This document shows positions 49,540 to 59,292 of a DNA stretch of 64,000 bases, in pieces; within the stretch, counting starts at the first letter, position 1; every line of letters starts with the position of its first letter. The stretch lies in contig JAGTJM010000024.1 in the NCBI GenBank assembly GCA_020747015.1, positions 124,001 to 188,000 of the forward strand. The letters run 5' to 3'. Source of the DNA: Pyrenochaeta sp. MPI-SDFR-AT-0127. Taxonomy: Eukaryota; Ascomycota; Dothideomycetes; Pleosporales; Cucurbitariaceae. The notes beneath the pieces are model-generated. The model was not told the DNA's origin. It searched no databases and worked only from the letters and a program-made list of their open reading frames with translations. Position numbers and translations under genes: made by a program.

Positions 49540-50642
49540 ATGGTTCCGAAACACGAGTGTACGCCTCTCCTTGCAGCGCATGCTGAGAGTAGATTTCGCC
49601 TTTATGGCGACTTTTGGCTCTCTTCGCCTGAGCGTCACCTCCACCCACACGCCCTCCGCAGGTTAAAGCAGCTTGAACCAAGTCTCCGCCAGCTAGAATG
49701 TCGACCAACCCCAGGTCAGTTCACAATAGTAATTCTGATTCTGCTCCATACTAAACGAGTATAGGATGTCAAACACAGCAAGCATGTGTGTTCAATCTTC
49801 CTGAAGCATTTCGCGAGTTCCAGGAGCTTGAATCAACGTCATGGGCTCGTCCCAGGCGCAAAGACGAATTAGTGCCTCCCTCAGGCAGCCTTGAGTGGCC
49901 TATTGCTCATCATTTGCACAATCCTTCCTTCCAAACTCTTACACCGCATGAAGGAGAAACTGAAGATGCAACGAGTGCTTGTGTCTGGCTGATAATTGCG
50001 AACAATTTCGTGCCAGGAAAGACATTTATTTTCGATCATCTCTCCCGGCGCGAGAGTGTCGATGGCCTGCAGATTTATCCACAGAGCATTCTTGATCTCC
50101 ATGAAACATGGCTGTCCAAGGTTCGGTCCAATATGGCAGCGAAGGTGGAAGTCGTGTACGGTAAGAAGGTCCGTGAGAGGATGTCACAAATCCATGATCT
50201 CGAGCCCTTACAACTCTGGGGCGAATACGAAGGAATAGTTCTATACTTGGAATGGTTATCAATTGGCACAGTGTCCGGAAGATTTCTCGCACGTTTTGTA
50301 GTGCCCGCCTATCATCCACAAGTTTTTCTGTCACCTGGAGGCGCGCGGTATGGCGCGCGACAGGACACAATCTTACGTGTTGCGCATGAGCTGGCCGGGC
50401 TAGCATATAAAGACGGTTTCTATCAGAATTTTAATACGACGATGATCAACAAAAGCGGTGTTCGCCCACATCACTATATCACATCGAGCAAGCTTGCTGT
50501 CGTTGCTGAAGAGGAGCTTAACAAAAACATCGCAGACATGGTCGAGCCGAGGAAGCTAGGGCCAATAAGCCGGGTACGGCTACCTCCGAGTGAAACAGGT
50601 GCAGTAACAGTATTCTATTCAGGAACTGATAGAGCTTACTAG
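49540..50642 (+). CDS. Hypothetical protein, two exons
   Basis: Exons 49540-49714 and 49765-50642, joined by a 50 bp intron (GTCAGT donor, CTAAAC branch site, ATAG acceptor), encode 350 aa starting MVPKHECTPLL. The start is the first in-frame ATG. The long exon 2 and the clean splice support a real gene. I recognise no domain. There is no signal peptide or membrane segment, and the middle part is rich in aromatic and charged residues (LWGEYEGIVLYLEWLSIG). The next gene starts only 53 bp downstream on the same strand. Confidence 0.65.
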
Positions 50643-50695
50643 AGGTTGTAGAAATTGCACATTTCAACAAGACAAAGGTATCCAAGAAGTATATA

Positions 50696-51481
50696 ATGGA
50701 TCCTACCAAACAGTCAGTAATTCACGTTAAATGTAAAACCTGCGGACTACCAGACAAAGACTACCAACCGCTTTGGTGCGCTAGGAGCGGGAAATATGTC
50801 GCAAGGAGAAGAAGGTGTATAGACAAGAAATGTATAGGGCGTCTTACGATTCCGCAAGACTCTCAACTTAGATATGTCGCCTACTGTGGTTTGGGGGCTT
50901 CAGCAGATACCTTGAAACAGGGACCTCCTGAATTCACGTGCACCAGGCAAGTGTTCCCTCCACAGTTATGTGGCAAATCATTACTAGATGGCTTAGTGCA
51001 GGACCCAGACCTAGACTCGACTTCATCAAAACGCCTGGTGGAGAATTCCAGGCCGCACTCTTCAAAGCTTTTGGCTGTGCCATCCGCTTCACCTTCACCC
51101 ACCTCAGGACCGCCAGTTACTAGCAAAGGCTATAACGCAAGAGAAGCCCGTCAATTTGGACAAGTAGGGGAAAAGGGTCCGTTTAAATACTGGCACGGAC
51201 GTAAGCCGGTGATGAACAAGATGGGAAGGGTTAGGATCTGGGTGCTCCGTAACGAACAAAGCGCGACTATGAACATACAAAGGCTCGATTTCTCAACTTA
51301 CGGCCCGTATCTTCTTAAGACAGGGAGTAGGATATTGGATTTCAATGATCGAGGAGTCAGCTTGCTTTCTCCAGAGGGTAAAGAACTATGGCACGCAAGC
51401 CTGGATCAACTTCGCTTACGCAAGAACGGCGGTGACTTGGTAGATCACCACAGGCACGAGCTTGAACAGCAACGACAGTAG
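50696..51481 (+). CDS. Hypothetical Cys-rich N-terminal protein
   Basis: A single-exon frame of 261 aa. The N-terminal third carries spaced cysteines (VKCKTCGLP, WCARS, RCIDKKCIG, YCGLG, FTCTRQ) that could bind a metal but match no zinc-finger pattern I can name. A Ser/Pro-rich linker (about residues 115-145) follows, then a basic C-terminal part ending in Gln/His-rich sequence. No secretion signal is seen. It lies directly downstream of the 350-aa gene on the same strand. Function is unknown. Confidence 0.55.
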   Translation: MDPTKQSVIHVKCKTCGLPDKDYQPLWCARSGKYVARRRRCIDKKCIGRLTIPQDSQLRYVAYCGLGASADTLKQGPPEFTCTRQVFPPQLCGKSLLDGLVQDPDLDSTSSKRLVENSRPHSSKLLAVPSASPSPTSGPPVTSKGYNAREARQFGQVGEKGPFKYWHGRKPVMNKMGRVRIWVLRNEQSATMNIQRLDFSTYGPYLLKTGSRILDFNDRGVSLLSPEGKELWHASLDQLRLRKNGGDLVDHHRHELEQQRQ

Positions 51482-52350
51482 GCCATGAGGAAATCACCGG
51501 TTTCAGCGTTCCAACTCCATATGGAGGGCCCACAATGCTATGGACGAGGTCCAAAATGCTCAAAGTGGCACGCAAAAATAGAAGTATAGTACAAGGTGGA
51601 TTAATTGGAGATGGAAGATGGGAGCTATCTATAGGTGTCTTATTGCTAAGGCAGTAGTGTAAAAGGGAGCGACTTTTGTCATTGTGAGGTCCTCCTATAT
51701 GCCATAGTAGTAATCACGATTGTCCAGCTAACAGCCGCTGAAGGGCCGCCAATTCAGCCTCCTTCTGCTCTATTTGCGCTAGTAACCCTACGAACTTAAT
51801 TGCATTACATACGTCCTCGAAAAAAGTGCGGTGGTACGGGTTTTATGTAGCAGCGGAGGTGCTTGGAGTAGATGCAGGTGGCGTGGCCGTGTTTGCCGCC
51901 TTCCTGCAAGCGCTCGACGCGTCCTAACGACCTCCACGGGTCTCGGACTGCTCCAGCAAGCTGCCATTAGGCTTCGAACTTCTGTTCGAAGGACACTTAG
52001 GGACGGCCTGCTTACAGCGTAGATGGGCGATTTGGGGTACCTCACGGCTCCTTTGAGCGTAACAACACCTAAAAGGTCACTAAATATGGCGAAATGCATG
52101 TATTTATATACGCTTTCTTAATCCGTACATGTACATGTGGTATGGTGGTGATAACCGATTTTCGTATGTGGAGTTGTTCGGTCGAATTGGATTACTTGGC
52201 ATTGCACAAGTGCCTCTTTAAGTTATATGTACGAAAACGACGCCCCTCCGCCAAACACCATTGAGCACCTCCCCCACAATCGTGACAACTGATGCGCCCT
52301 ACAAACCGATCTTCCAGGTTCTACTCCGTGCTCAGAGACCAGATCAAACG
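51482..52350. other. Intergenic region upstream of ATP23
   Basis: Contains the decayed minus-strand fragment described separately and the promoter of ATP23. No other gene recognised. Confidence 0.5.
51724..52020 (-). pseudogene. Degenerate C-terminal fragment with a coiled-coil end
   Basis: On the minus strand one frame reads a Ser/Thr/Pro-rich stretch (TATPPASTPSTSAAT), then TFFEDVCNAIKFVGLL and a heptad-like end LAQIEQKEAELAALQRLLAG before a stop near 51724. At least two in-frame stops interrupt the upstream part. This looks like the tail of a dead gene or mobile element. The family is not recognised. Confidence 0.35.
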
Positions 52351-53076
52351 ATGTCCAAGTCCGATCAAGCGCCCGACGGCGCATCCCTCGAACTCGCTGC
52401 GCAGCCTCCGCCCAAGAAGATCGATCCCGTGTACTACAACTGGAGCAGCACATTCAGCATCATGCTAGGCCGAATGACCGGCGACCGAGATGTCGAGTTA
52501 GAAAAGGGCTATTTCGAGGAGATGGACAGCATAAAAGCCGACTCGATATGTAAACGCTGCGAAACCAACAAAGAGTATCTCCTTCAATACTCGCCAATAG
52601 TACGCTTCCTAAAGGACGAGGTAGGGAAGCTTGGGGGGGATTTGAATGCGCAAAACATACTCTGTAGGATGTGCACAAACGAGCAATCGGGCGGGTTCAG
52701 TCTGGATCACGGCATCCTTCTCTGCGCAAACAAGTTCAGGAACCGGGGACACCAGGAAGATACCATGGCGCACGAAATGGTTCACGCGTGGGATCACTTG
52801 AAGTGGAAAGTCGAGTCGGACAACCTACGGCACCAGGCTTGTCTGGAAATCAGGGCGTCGACGTTGAGTGGGGAATGCCGCTTCTCTCGCGAATTCTTCA
52901 CGCGCAATCAGTGGACTATCACAGAACAATTGCAGGCTTGCGTGCGGCGAAGGGCAACGTTGAGTATGATGGCGCGCCCAGGAATAAAGGATCAAGAGCA
53001 TGCAGGGAAGGTTGTGAATGAAGTATGGGATAGTTGTTTCAAGGACACACGACCTTTTGACGAAATTTATCGGTAG
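52351..53076 (+). CDS. ATP23: Mitochondrial inner membrane protease ATP23
   Basis: Zinc metalloprotease of the intermembrane space that matures Atp6 and helps assemble the F1Fo ATP synthase. One exon, 241 aa from the first in-frame ATG. The catalytic HExxH is HEMVHAWD at about 52771, followed by a downstream acidic stretch. The family's paired cysteines are present (CKRCETNKEYLL, CRMCTNEQSGGF, LCANK), as is the C-terminal ACVRRRATLSM segment. The N terminus is Pro/Gln-rich and lacks a classic presequence, as in other Atp23 proteins imported by the Mia40 route. It is a conserved single-copy housekeeping gene. Confidence 0.93.
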   Translation: MSKSDQAPDGASLELAAQPPPKKIDPVYYNWSSTFSIMLGRMTGDRDVELEKGYFEEMDSIKADSICKRCETNKEYLLQYSPIVRFLKDEVGKLGGDLNAQNILCRMCTNEQSGGFSLDHGILLCANKFRNRGHQEDTMAHEMVHAWDHLKWKVESDNLRHQACLEIRASTLSGECRFSREFFTRNQWTITEQLQACVRRRATLSMMARPGIKDQEHAGKVVNEVWDSCFKDTRPFDEIYR

Positions 53077-53475
53077 TGGATGAGGGACGAGGGGAATGAC
53101 ATTCAAAACACATCCAGTTTTGAGGCGCCAAAAAAGAATGTATAATAATGTTCACGGTACGGCATTAGTGAGACCTATTTTCTCCTCGGGTTCTGCATAG
53201 CGGTGGCGTTGGTATATCTTCGAAGGCATCATAATCTTCTCTCCGCACCTTTGTAATGATATCTGATGAATTTGAAATCGTTACATTGCTTTCATTGATC
53301 AGAAATGTTCGCTTGGTGTATCCAAATGCCGCAATGTACGCCCGTTGCCCTTCAAAACTCCGAGTAATGCGACGATTATTCAGACATCGTCTTCCGGTGT
53401 GCCAAACGCCTTTTCGCCTTCTTATATGACAAACATTACATATATCACCGCTGCGCCATCAACAAAGTATTGCTC
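53077..53475. other. Convergent spacer between ATP23 and Aurora kinase
   Basis: About 400 bp between two genes whose 3' ends face each other. It should hold both 3' UTRs and terminators. No gene or repeat seen. Confidence 0.6.
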
Positions 53476-54788
53476 TCAGTAGGTCTCGGCCTCAGTGCTG
53501 CCGCGAAACTTGCCACCTTGGGCACGATCGAAAGCTCGCTCGCTACCTTTCTGGCATGAAGTTAGCAAGTGCGTCACGACCAATTGGTATTAGTGACGTT
53601 ACATACGCAATGCTTCACAATCCAAGGATGTCGCTCAACATCCTCAAGAGCGATGCGCTTCTCTGGGTCAAGGACAAGCAGTCTCTTGATCAAATCCCTT
53701 GCCTCCGAGCTCACGAAGTTCGGCACTGTGTACTCTCCTCTTGCGATTTTACGCTGGGTCATGACTTGCGTATCTTCGAACGGCGCCTCTCCCACCAAGA
53801 ATTCATACGTTAACACGCCCAAACTCCACAGATCAACCTTCTCAGAGTAGAAGTTATCCTTGCCACCACCCCTCAGCATCTCCGGTGGCAGGTAGTCCAG
53901 AGTTCCGCACATGGTGTTTCGTCGGTTGTTGGGCGCATGCACCGACCAACCGAAATCAGAGATCTTGATCTCGCCGTGGATTCCAACGAGGATGTTTTCG
54001 GGCTTGATATCGCGGTGCATGACGTGCTTCCTGTGGAGGTACTTGAGCGCTGCAGCCATTTGGGCGATGTACTGCGCTGCTTTCGGTTCTGGGAAGCGTT
54101 GCTCACGGCGGAGATGCTTGTAGAGCTCTCCCTTGCCAGCAAACTCAAGAATCAAGAATATGCGCTTTGCGTCGTTGAAGTGGCCAAAGAGCTTTAGGAT
54201 GTTAGGGTGCGTGAGGTGTGATTGGATCTCGATTTCTCGTCGAACTTGTTTCTCTACTTTGCCCTGCTGAATTTCGGATTTGTGAAGCACTTTCAGAGCG
54301 CACACGAAGCCAGAGGAACGCTCCTTAGCTAGGTAAACACGGCCAAACTTGCCCTTTCCGAGGGGCTTGCCGATTTCGAACATGCCAAGATGCCATTGCT
54401 TCGGCGTAGAGGGGACGGTATAGATGGCAGAGTCGGTGAGGGTGCGGCGGTGAGACGGGTTGTGCTCCGAGGGGCGGCTGGTTGTTGCTGTGATAGTGAC
54501 CTTGGCGATGGCTGCGCTCTTGCTTGCATTGGTTGTTGCGAGCTTCTGAAGTGGCATTTGATGTGGCAGCTTCATACGATTGGCAGCCGATTGTGAAGAC
54601 GAGAGGCCAGCTAATGATACGGCCGCCGAAAGAGATGGCTTTGACAGCGTTAGAGACCTCAATCATAGAAGCGACTTGTGCAAAGCTACCTTTGTCTTGT
54701 GATAGGTGGTGGTAGAAACAGTCTGGTCCTCGTTCTCGTCTACAACGGTGATGCGCTCGAAAGCGGCTTCGAGATTGGCGACCTCCAT
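53476..54788 (-). CDS. Aurora-family serine/threonine kinase
   Basis: Mitotic kinase of the chromosomal passenger complex, expected at kinetochores and the spindle midzone (Ipl1/Ark1 group). The model is exon 54788-54690, exon 54638-53607 and exon 53550-53476 with 51 and 56 bp introns, giving 401 aa. An N-terminal variable region of about 130 residues precedes the kinase domain: GKGKFGRVYLA, ALKVL (catalytic Lys), HRDIKPENIL, DFGWSVH (DFG) and the Aurora activation loop RRNTMCGTLDYLPPEM, with the phosphorylatable Thr. The last exon encodes a short basic tail (KGSERAFDRAQGG). The 5' intron carries a CTAAC branch site and its splice keeps the frame. It is divergent from TIP41, about 340 bp apart. 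Confidence 0.93.
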
Positions 54789-55125
54789 GATGCTTTGAAA
54801 AACTGCGAGGACAGTAACGAAAGAAGTCGAATCGAAGATACAAAAGAAGCAACAAAAGCCAATTGTTGCGACGGGATGGTGTCCTACGTCTGGCCGGGTT
54901 GAGGATGGAGATGGTGGAGTGGTCAAGGATGCCAGCTGGGCAATCGACAAACAAGCGGCGTTGCTATGGGAGACCACCATCGGCGGCGCAACCCTCCGAC
55001 TGCACCCCACTTCCACCCCCGCGCCGCGCTGTGCCCGCAGCTGCTGCGTCTTTTCGCGAAGACGTCAAATATATCCTCTTGGTCGCATCCGCCACACAAT
55101 ATCCTACATAGGGTTCTCGAAGACC
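54789..55125. promoter_or_regulatory. Shared divergent promoter of Aurora kinase and TIP41
   Basis: 337 bp separate the two start codons on opposite strands, so both promoters must lie here. No TATA box is evident. Chance frames cross the region but carry no domain. Confidence 0.55.
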
Positions 55126-56008
55126 ATGTCGGCCCTCAATGGTGCGCCCGTTGACACGCAGGCCCCAGGCCATGCCGACACTTCCATCACCAAGGAAGGC
55201 TTCAAAATTACAACGCGCAAGCTCCCGATCCTTAAGGCTGGCCCTATAGACGAAATGACCAAGAAGCTGGGGATAACGCCGCCTGAGATGATATTCGGAG
55301 ATAACCTCGTACGGATAGAACATGCACAAAGCGGCTGGCACATTGAGTTCAACGCTTTCGATGCGCTGGACTTGGTCGATAAAACTGGGGAGAAGATGTT
55401 CAAAGTGTCTTACTCGAAAGAGTGGCAGCAGAACCGGTAGGCACGCCATGTATACAAGTCACGTTATATATCGCATGTATCCTTGAAGCTGGCTGCTGAC
55501 ACCCACCAGTCAGAAGCAATTCGAAGACATCAAGGAAGTCGTAAAGCCCTTCGACTGGTCCTACAGCACCGACTACAAAGGCACTACTCCAGAAACACCT
55601 GCCTTCCAATCTACCGATTCTCCAATACCACTCGCCCTCCTCAAGCGCCCAGACCCAATTCACTTCTTCGACGAAGTCATGCTATACGAGGACGAGCTTG
55701 CGGATAACGGCATCGCCATGCTATCATGCAAAATTCGCGTCATGCCGGCTAGAATGCTGCTTCTTGTGCGCTTTTTCTTGAGACTGGATGATGTGGTGTT
55801 CAGAATACGGGATACTAGGGTGTTTGTCGAATTTGGCACAAATGAGGTGATTAGGGAGTACGCGGCGAGAGAGGAGAAGTATGAGGAGGTGAGGAAAAGG
55901 CTTGCGGGCAGGAAAGAAGATGTTCTTGCTACTATGCGAGACCCAAATCGGTTGGCGGAATACATACCCATTGTGGACAAGAGTTTGGAAGGTCTGAAGC
56001 TGAAATGA
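55126..56008 (+). CDS. TIP41: TIP41-like regulator of PP2A/TOR signalling
   Basis: Homologue of yeast Tip41, which interacts with Tap42 to modulate type 2A phosphatases downstream of TOR. Exons 55126-55436 and 55510-56008 with a 73 bp intron give 269 aa. The family hallmarks are clear: ITTRKLPILKAGPIDEM, PPEMIFGDN, GWHIEFNAFDALDLVD, then across the splice KQFEDIKEVVKPFDWSYS, DPIHFFDEVMLYEDELADNG, RVMPARMLLLVRFFLRLDDV and TRVFVEF. The ATG sits directly before the conserved part. It is a housekeeping gene with no link to the NRPS locus. Confidence 0.93.
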
Positions 56009-59000
56009 GAAACTTCAGGATTATGAATGTGGGACACGCAGCACCGCTGGGCGGCGGACATTGCGCCCCAGAAATAACCCAGCCACCATGGCTTTCTTAT
56101 ATTAACACAAGGTGAGTAGCATTTCCGCGCGCAGATGCTTGCTTTAGCTGAGCAATGGCAGATCGCTAGGCAAATGGTGCACTAGTGGAACCCCATCTTC
56201 AGAGTTCCCCTTCGTCACTTACGATAGCCTGTGAGCTTCGATACCCCCTTCATGCATACCACAGCGAATTACTACTAGAGATATCCCAGTCTATGTACAT
56301 TTAAATATCAGTCGCTCTGAGGATAGTGTGAACATTTACACAACCATGCACTTCCCATTCATCTTGGTCTGGCTCTGTTCCCATTGGCGACTCATTTTAA
56401 CCGGCTCCGCTTTCTGTCCAAATCTGAAACTATAAATCTGCATATTCCAGCAATGTTTATCAGTTTACAATCATACTTAGAAGCTAAATTTTAGGATACT
56501 TAGCCTAAGTCTCTCAAGGTTGGTGCCGTTCTGCCGTGTGTCTTTGGGCGCGGCACACCATGCTCTAAAGTATAGCTATCGAAATTGCTATAATATATAA
56601 TTTCTCACAAAAATAATGCACAAGATTGACATACTCTCTGAATGGAAAGCAAGTTTCACTTCATGTAATGTCCTGTATCGTCCCCGAAAAGACCATCTAG
56701 ACACTAGGTTTGAGAGATAGGAATTAACCACTCGTGAAATATCTTAGGTCTGTTATCATTCTTTGAGTAGGCAATTGAAGTCAACATTGCAGCGTTGAAT
56801 ACCCAAGTTTCGGTATTCTCTGTTCATATCGCCATTGGACCATAGTACACGAGAGTATACCTGCATGCACTGAGGAGTGGGCATGTTGCGAGTTCAGAAG
56901 TCGAGGTAGGTATCAGGGGTCGTCTAGGACTATGGCTGCGTCTTGGAGCTGTCGTGCTTGAGAGGCACGAAGGCGGAAATAAGTGGTGATGCAACGAGCA
57001 GTAGCATGCTTGTGTTTTCCGGATTATAAGATCGGATATCTGAGTAGGGATGGTAGTTAAGTTAGCAATGTGAATCCGTATCCGTGGAATTGAACTTTCT
57101 TTGTTTCAAATACTCATGGAAGCTTATTCTTTTATTCTTGGGATGTTCTTGTTCCTTTAGACCTATCGCTGTAGGACTTTCCGCATAACATTCGATTCAG
57201 ATCGATGTCTGTGCGCTTTCTACTCGCTTCAGTGCTGAGGTCTAAAAGCAAAAGTTTGCGATGCAAGTTTCGTACGTGTGGAAATCTTCGATCGAGTACT
57301 CATGCTAATAGCTAGTAATATGGCATTCATGGTACATAAAATGAGCAAGGTGCATTAGTACGCCTAATAGGCCACCTGGTGCTGTCAACCATCTTAGCAC
57401 TTAGCTTCGTGCCCTTTCTAAATTTTGTTAGGCGGTAGCTGCAAGGGATTCAAAATCGATAACGTCTTGCTCTGTCGGAAGGCGGATGATCTGACTCCGT
57501 TCAAGCATGAAATCCTTCCCTTGCCCTCTCAATTTCCAGTGTGAACTGGGCGAGATTAAAGGAGAAACGGAGAAATCAAATGTCGTCAATCTGTACATTG
57601 GTCTTTGGCGAAGAGTCTCATGGGTGATCCCAGTTCCAGGTTCAGCTATGTCTGTGACCCATGCAGCCCTTCCTTCCACCTATCGACCCTAAGATCTGTA
57701 AAGTCGCGCCATATTGAAAATTATGCATAGATCTGAAAGTGCCCTTTTGAGGAGTTCTGAATTGTTGACACACTTCATCTGTGTCGGTGCAATCTCGGCG
57801 AGTAAAAAGCATCCAGAAAAAAAAGGTAATGGGTGGACGGCACTATCATTAAGCAGTTCTTACCCTGAACTGAAAGATCGCATCACTGGACCATGTGCCC
57901 TTTCAAGCGTTGTAAGCACATCCTATTGATAGAAATGATGCACCAAGATGAAAAATCAGGTGTGGTATCGAATCCCATGATGTCCGCTACCGCAGTTCCG
58001 AGAACATCGTTGTGAAGATTGGTACGATTGGTAGTTGCCAATACCCAGGGAACGCTTGTGCATGAGTAAGCCAGTTGTCTATGCTTTGTCATGTTGGTTC
58101 TTGTGGCAGATGTAGCAGTGTAATCAAGCCCCTTTAATGTTCATGGAGCGATGGAGAGTCGAGCATGCGCGGTGCATATTTTTGGATCCTAAGCTCGGCT
58201 TTAATACATGATAACAGAGATGACTGTGTGGAGCAAGTGGATATGCGTGCTCGGAGGCATGTGCGTGGTGAATAGCCGGCATACATTTGCTCACCAGACA
58301 GTTCTAGCTTGAACCCTGGTTCGCTTCTGGAACACCAGTCTACCAGCCCAACATATGCTTTCGAGATTGACCATGACGTTTAGGTTGCACAGAGCTGAGG
58401 GGTGAATATTCTCCTGGGCGGCCGTATAACATACGGTGCCTCGGAATTCTCGGCGCCCGTAACGGCGAGGATGTTGCTCTAAGTCCGATAAGGGCGGTAA
58501 AGTACAAACCAGTCCATATGTACTGCTGCGCATTGTGAGGCCGCGTTGCCTCATCCCAAGGCGAACCAAGTAGACGGACGACGTCTGCCATATACTTGTC
58601 CGTTCAGCTACCGTATCTCGTCCAACAAGGGTTCGTACGAGGTTAAGCGAGCCCAACTCGGGCAAATTTGGTTCTCGGACGGATCCGAGTGATCACTGCT
58701 GGGAACGTGCATGTCGATCACGGACCAAAAAACGTTGCAGACAGGGAAGTGCACCCGAGATGCCAGATTCATCACAGACCTGATGGCCAATCGGCCGTAG
58801 ACGTCGATTGATCGCAGGGCCTACAATGTTGAAATGCGCAGCAATCTTTGACAGAACTATTTCACTCGTGGCATAAGATTATTTTCTTGGTCTCTAAACA
58901 AAGGCTGCAGCACTCCGCAACACGTCTGCAGCTATGTCGTCATAGGCATCAACAACAAAAAAAGTTACTTTGGGCGCTACGGTTAGTGCTGAGGCCTCGA

Positions 59001-59170
59001 CCTGCAACCGGAGGCTATGGCGGCGCAGTAGTCAAGATCGTCCCGAGCAGCTGTCCGGGTACGCTTCATACCCGGCCAATAATGCTTGCCCACATCCGCC
59101 CTACCCTTTTTGTCCGTTTCTGGTGCGCAAACTAACAGCGGACACTGGTCGGTCCCGGGACCCGAAGGCT
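56009..59170. other. Long intergenic region before the PDR transporter
   Basis: About 3.2 kb. AT-richer sequence lies around 56450-57400. A minus-strand frame at 57428-57679 (ITHETLRQRPMYRLTTFDF) and another at 58291-58665 lack recognisable domains or a clear gene context, so neither is called. The right end must carry the promoter of the ABCG gene. Confidence 0.45.
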
Positions 59171-59287
59171 ATGACGACGACCTCCCAAACAAACAATCAG
59201 AAAATTGATATAGATATTAATGATGGAAGCTTCCGAAAAGGGACTTCATCAATACCGCTTTTCCAACCCAACAGCAGCTGTGATTGA
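59171..59287 (+). promoter_or_regulatory. Possible upstream ORF of the PDR transporter
   Basis: An ATG at 59171 opens a 38-codon frame whose TGA (59285-59287) ends five bases before the transporter ATG at 59293, in a different frame. If it lies in the mRNA leader it could reduce translation of the pump. It could also be a spurious frame; the transcript start is unknown. Confidence 0.3.
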
Positions 59288-59292
59288 CCACA

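Noticed and set aside
57428..57679. 83-codon minus-strand frame
   Set aside because: Protein-like in parts, but no recognised domain, no supporting exons nearby and no clear start context.
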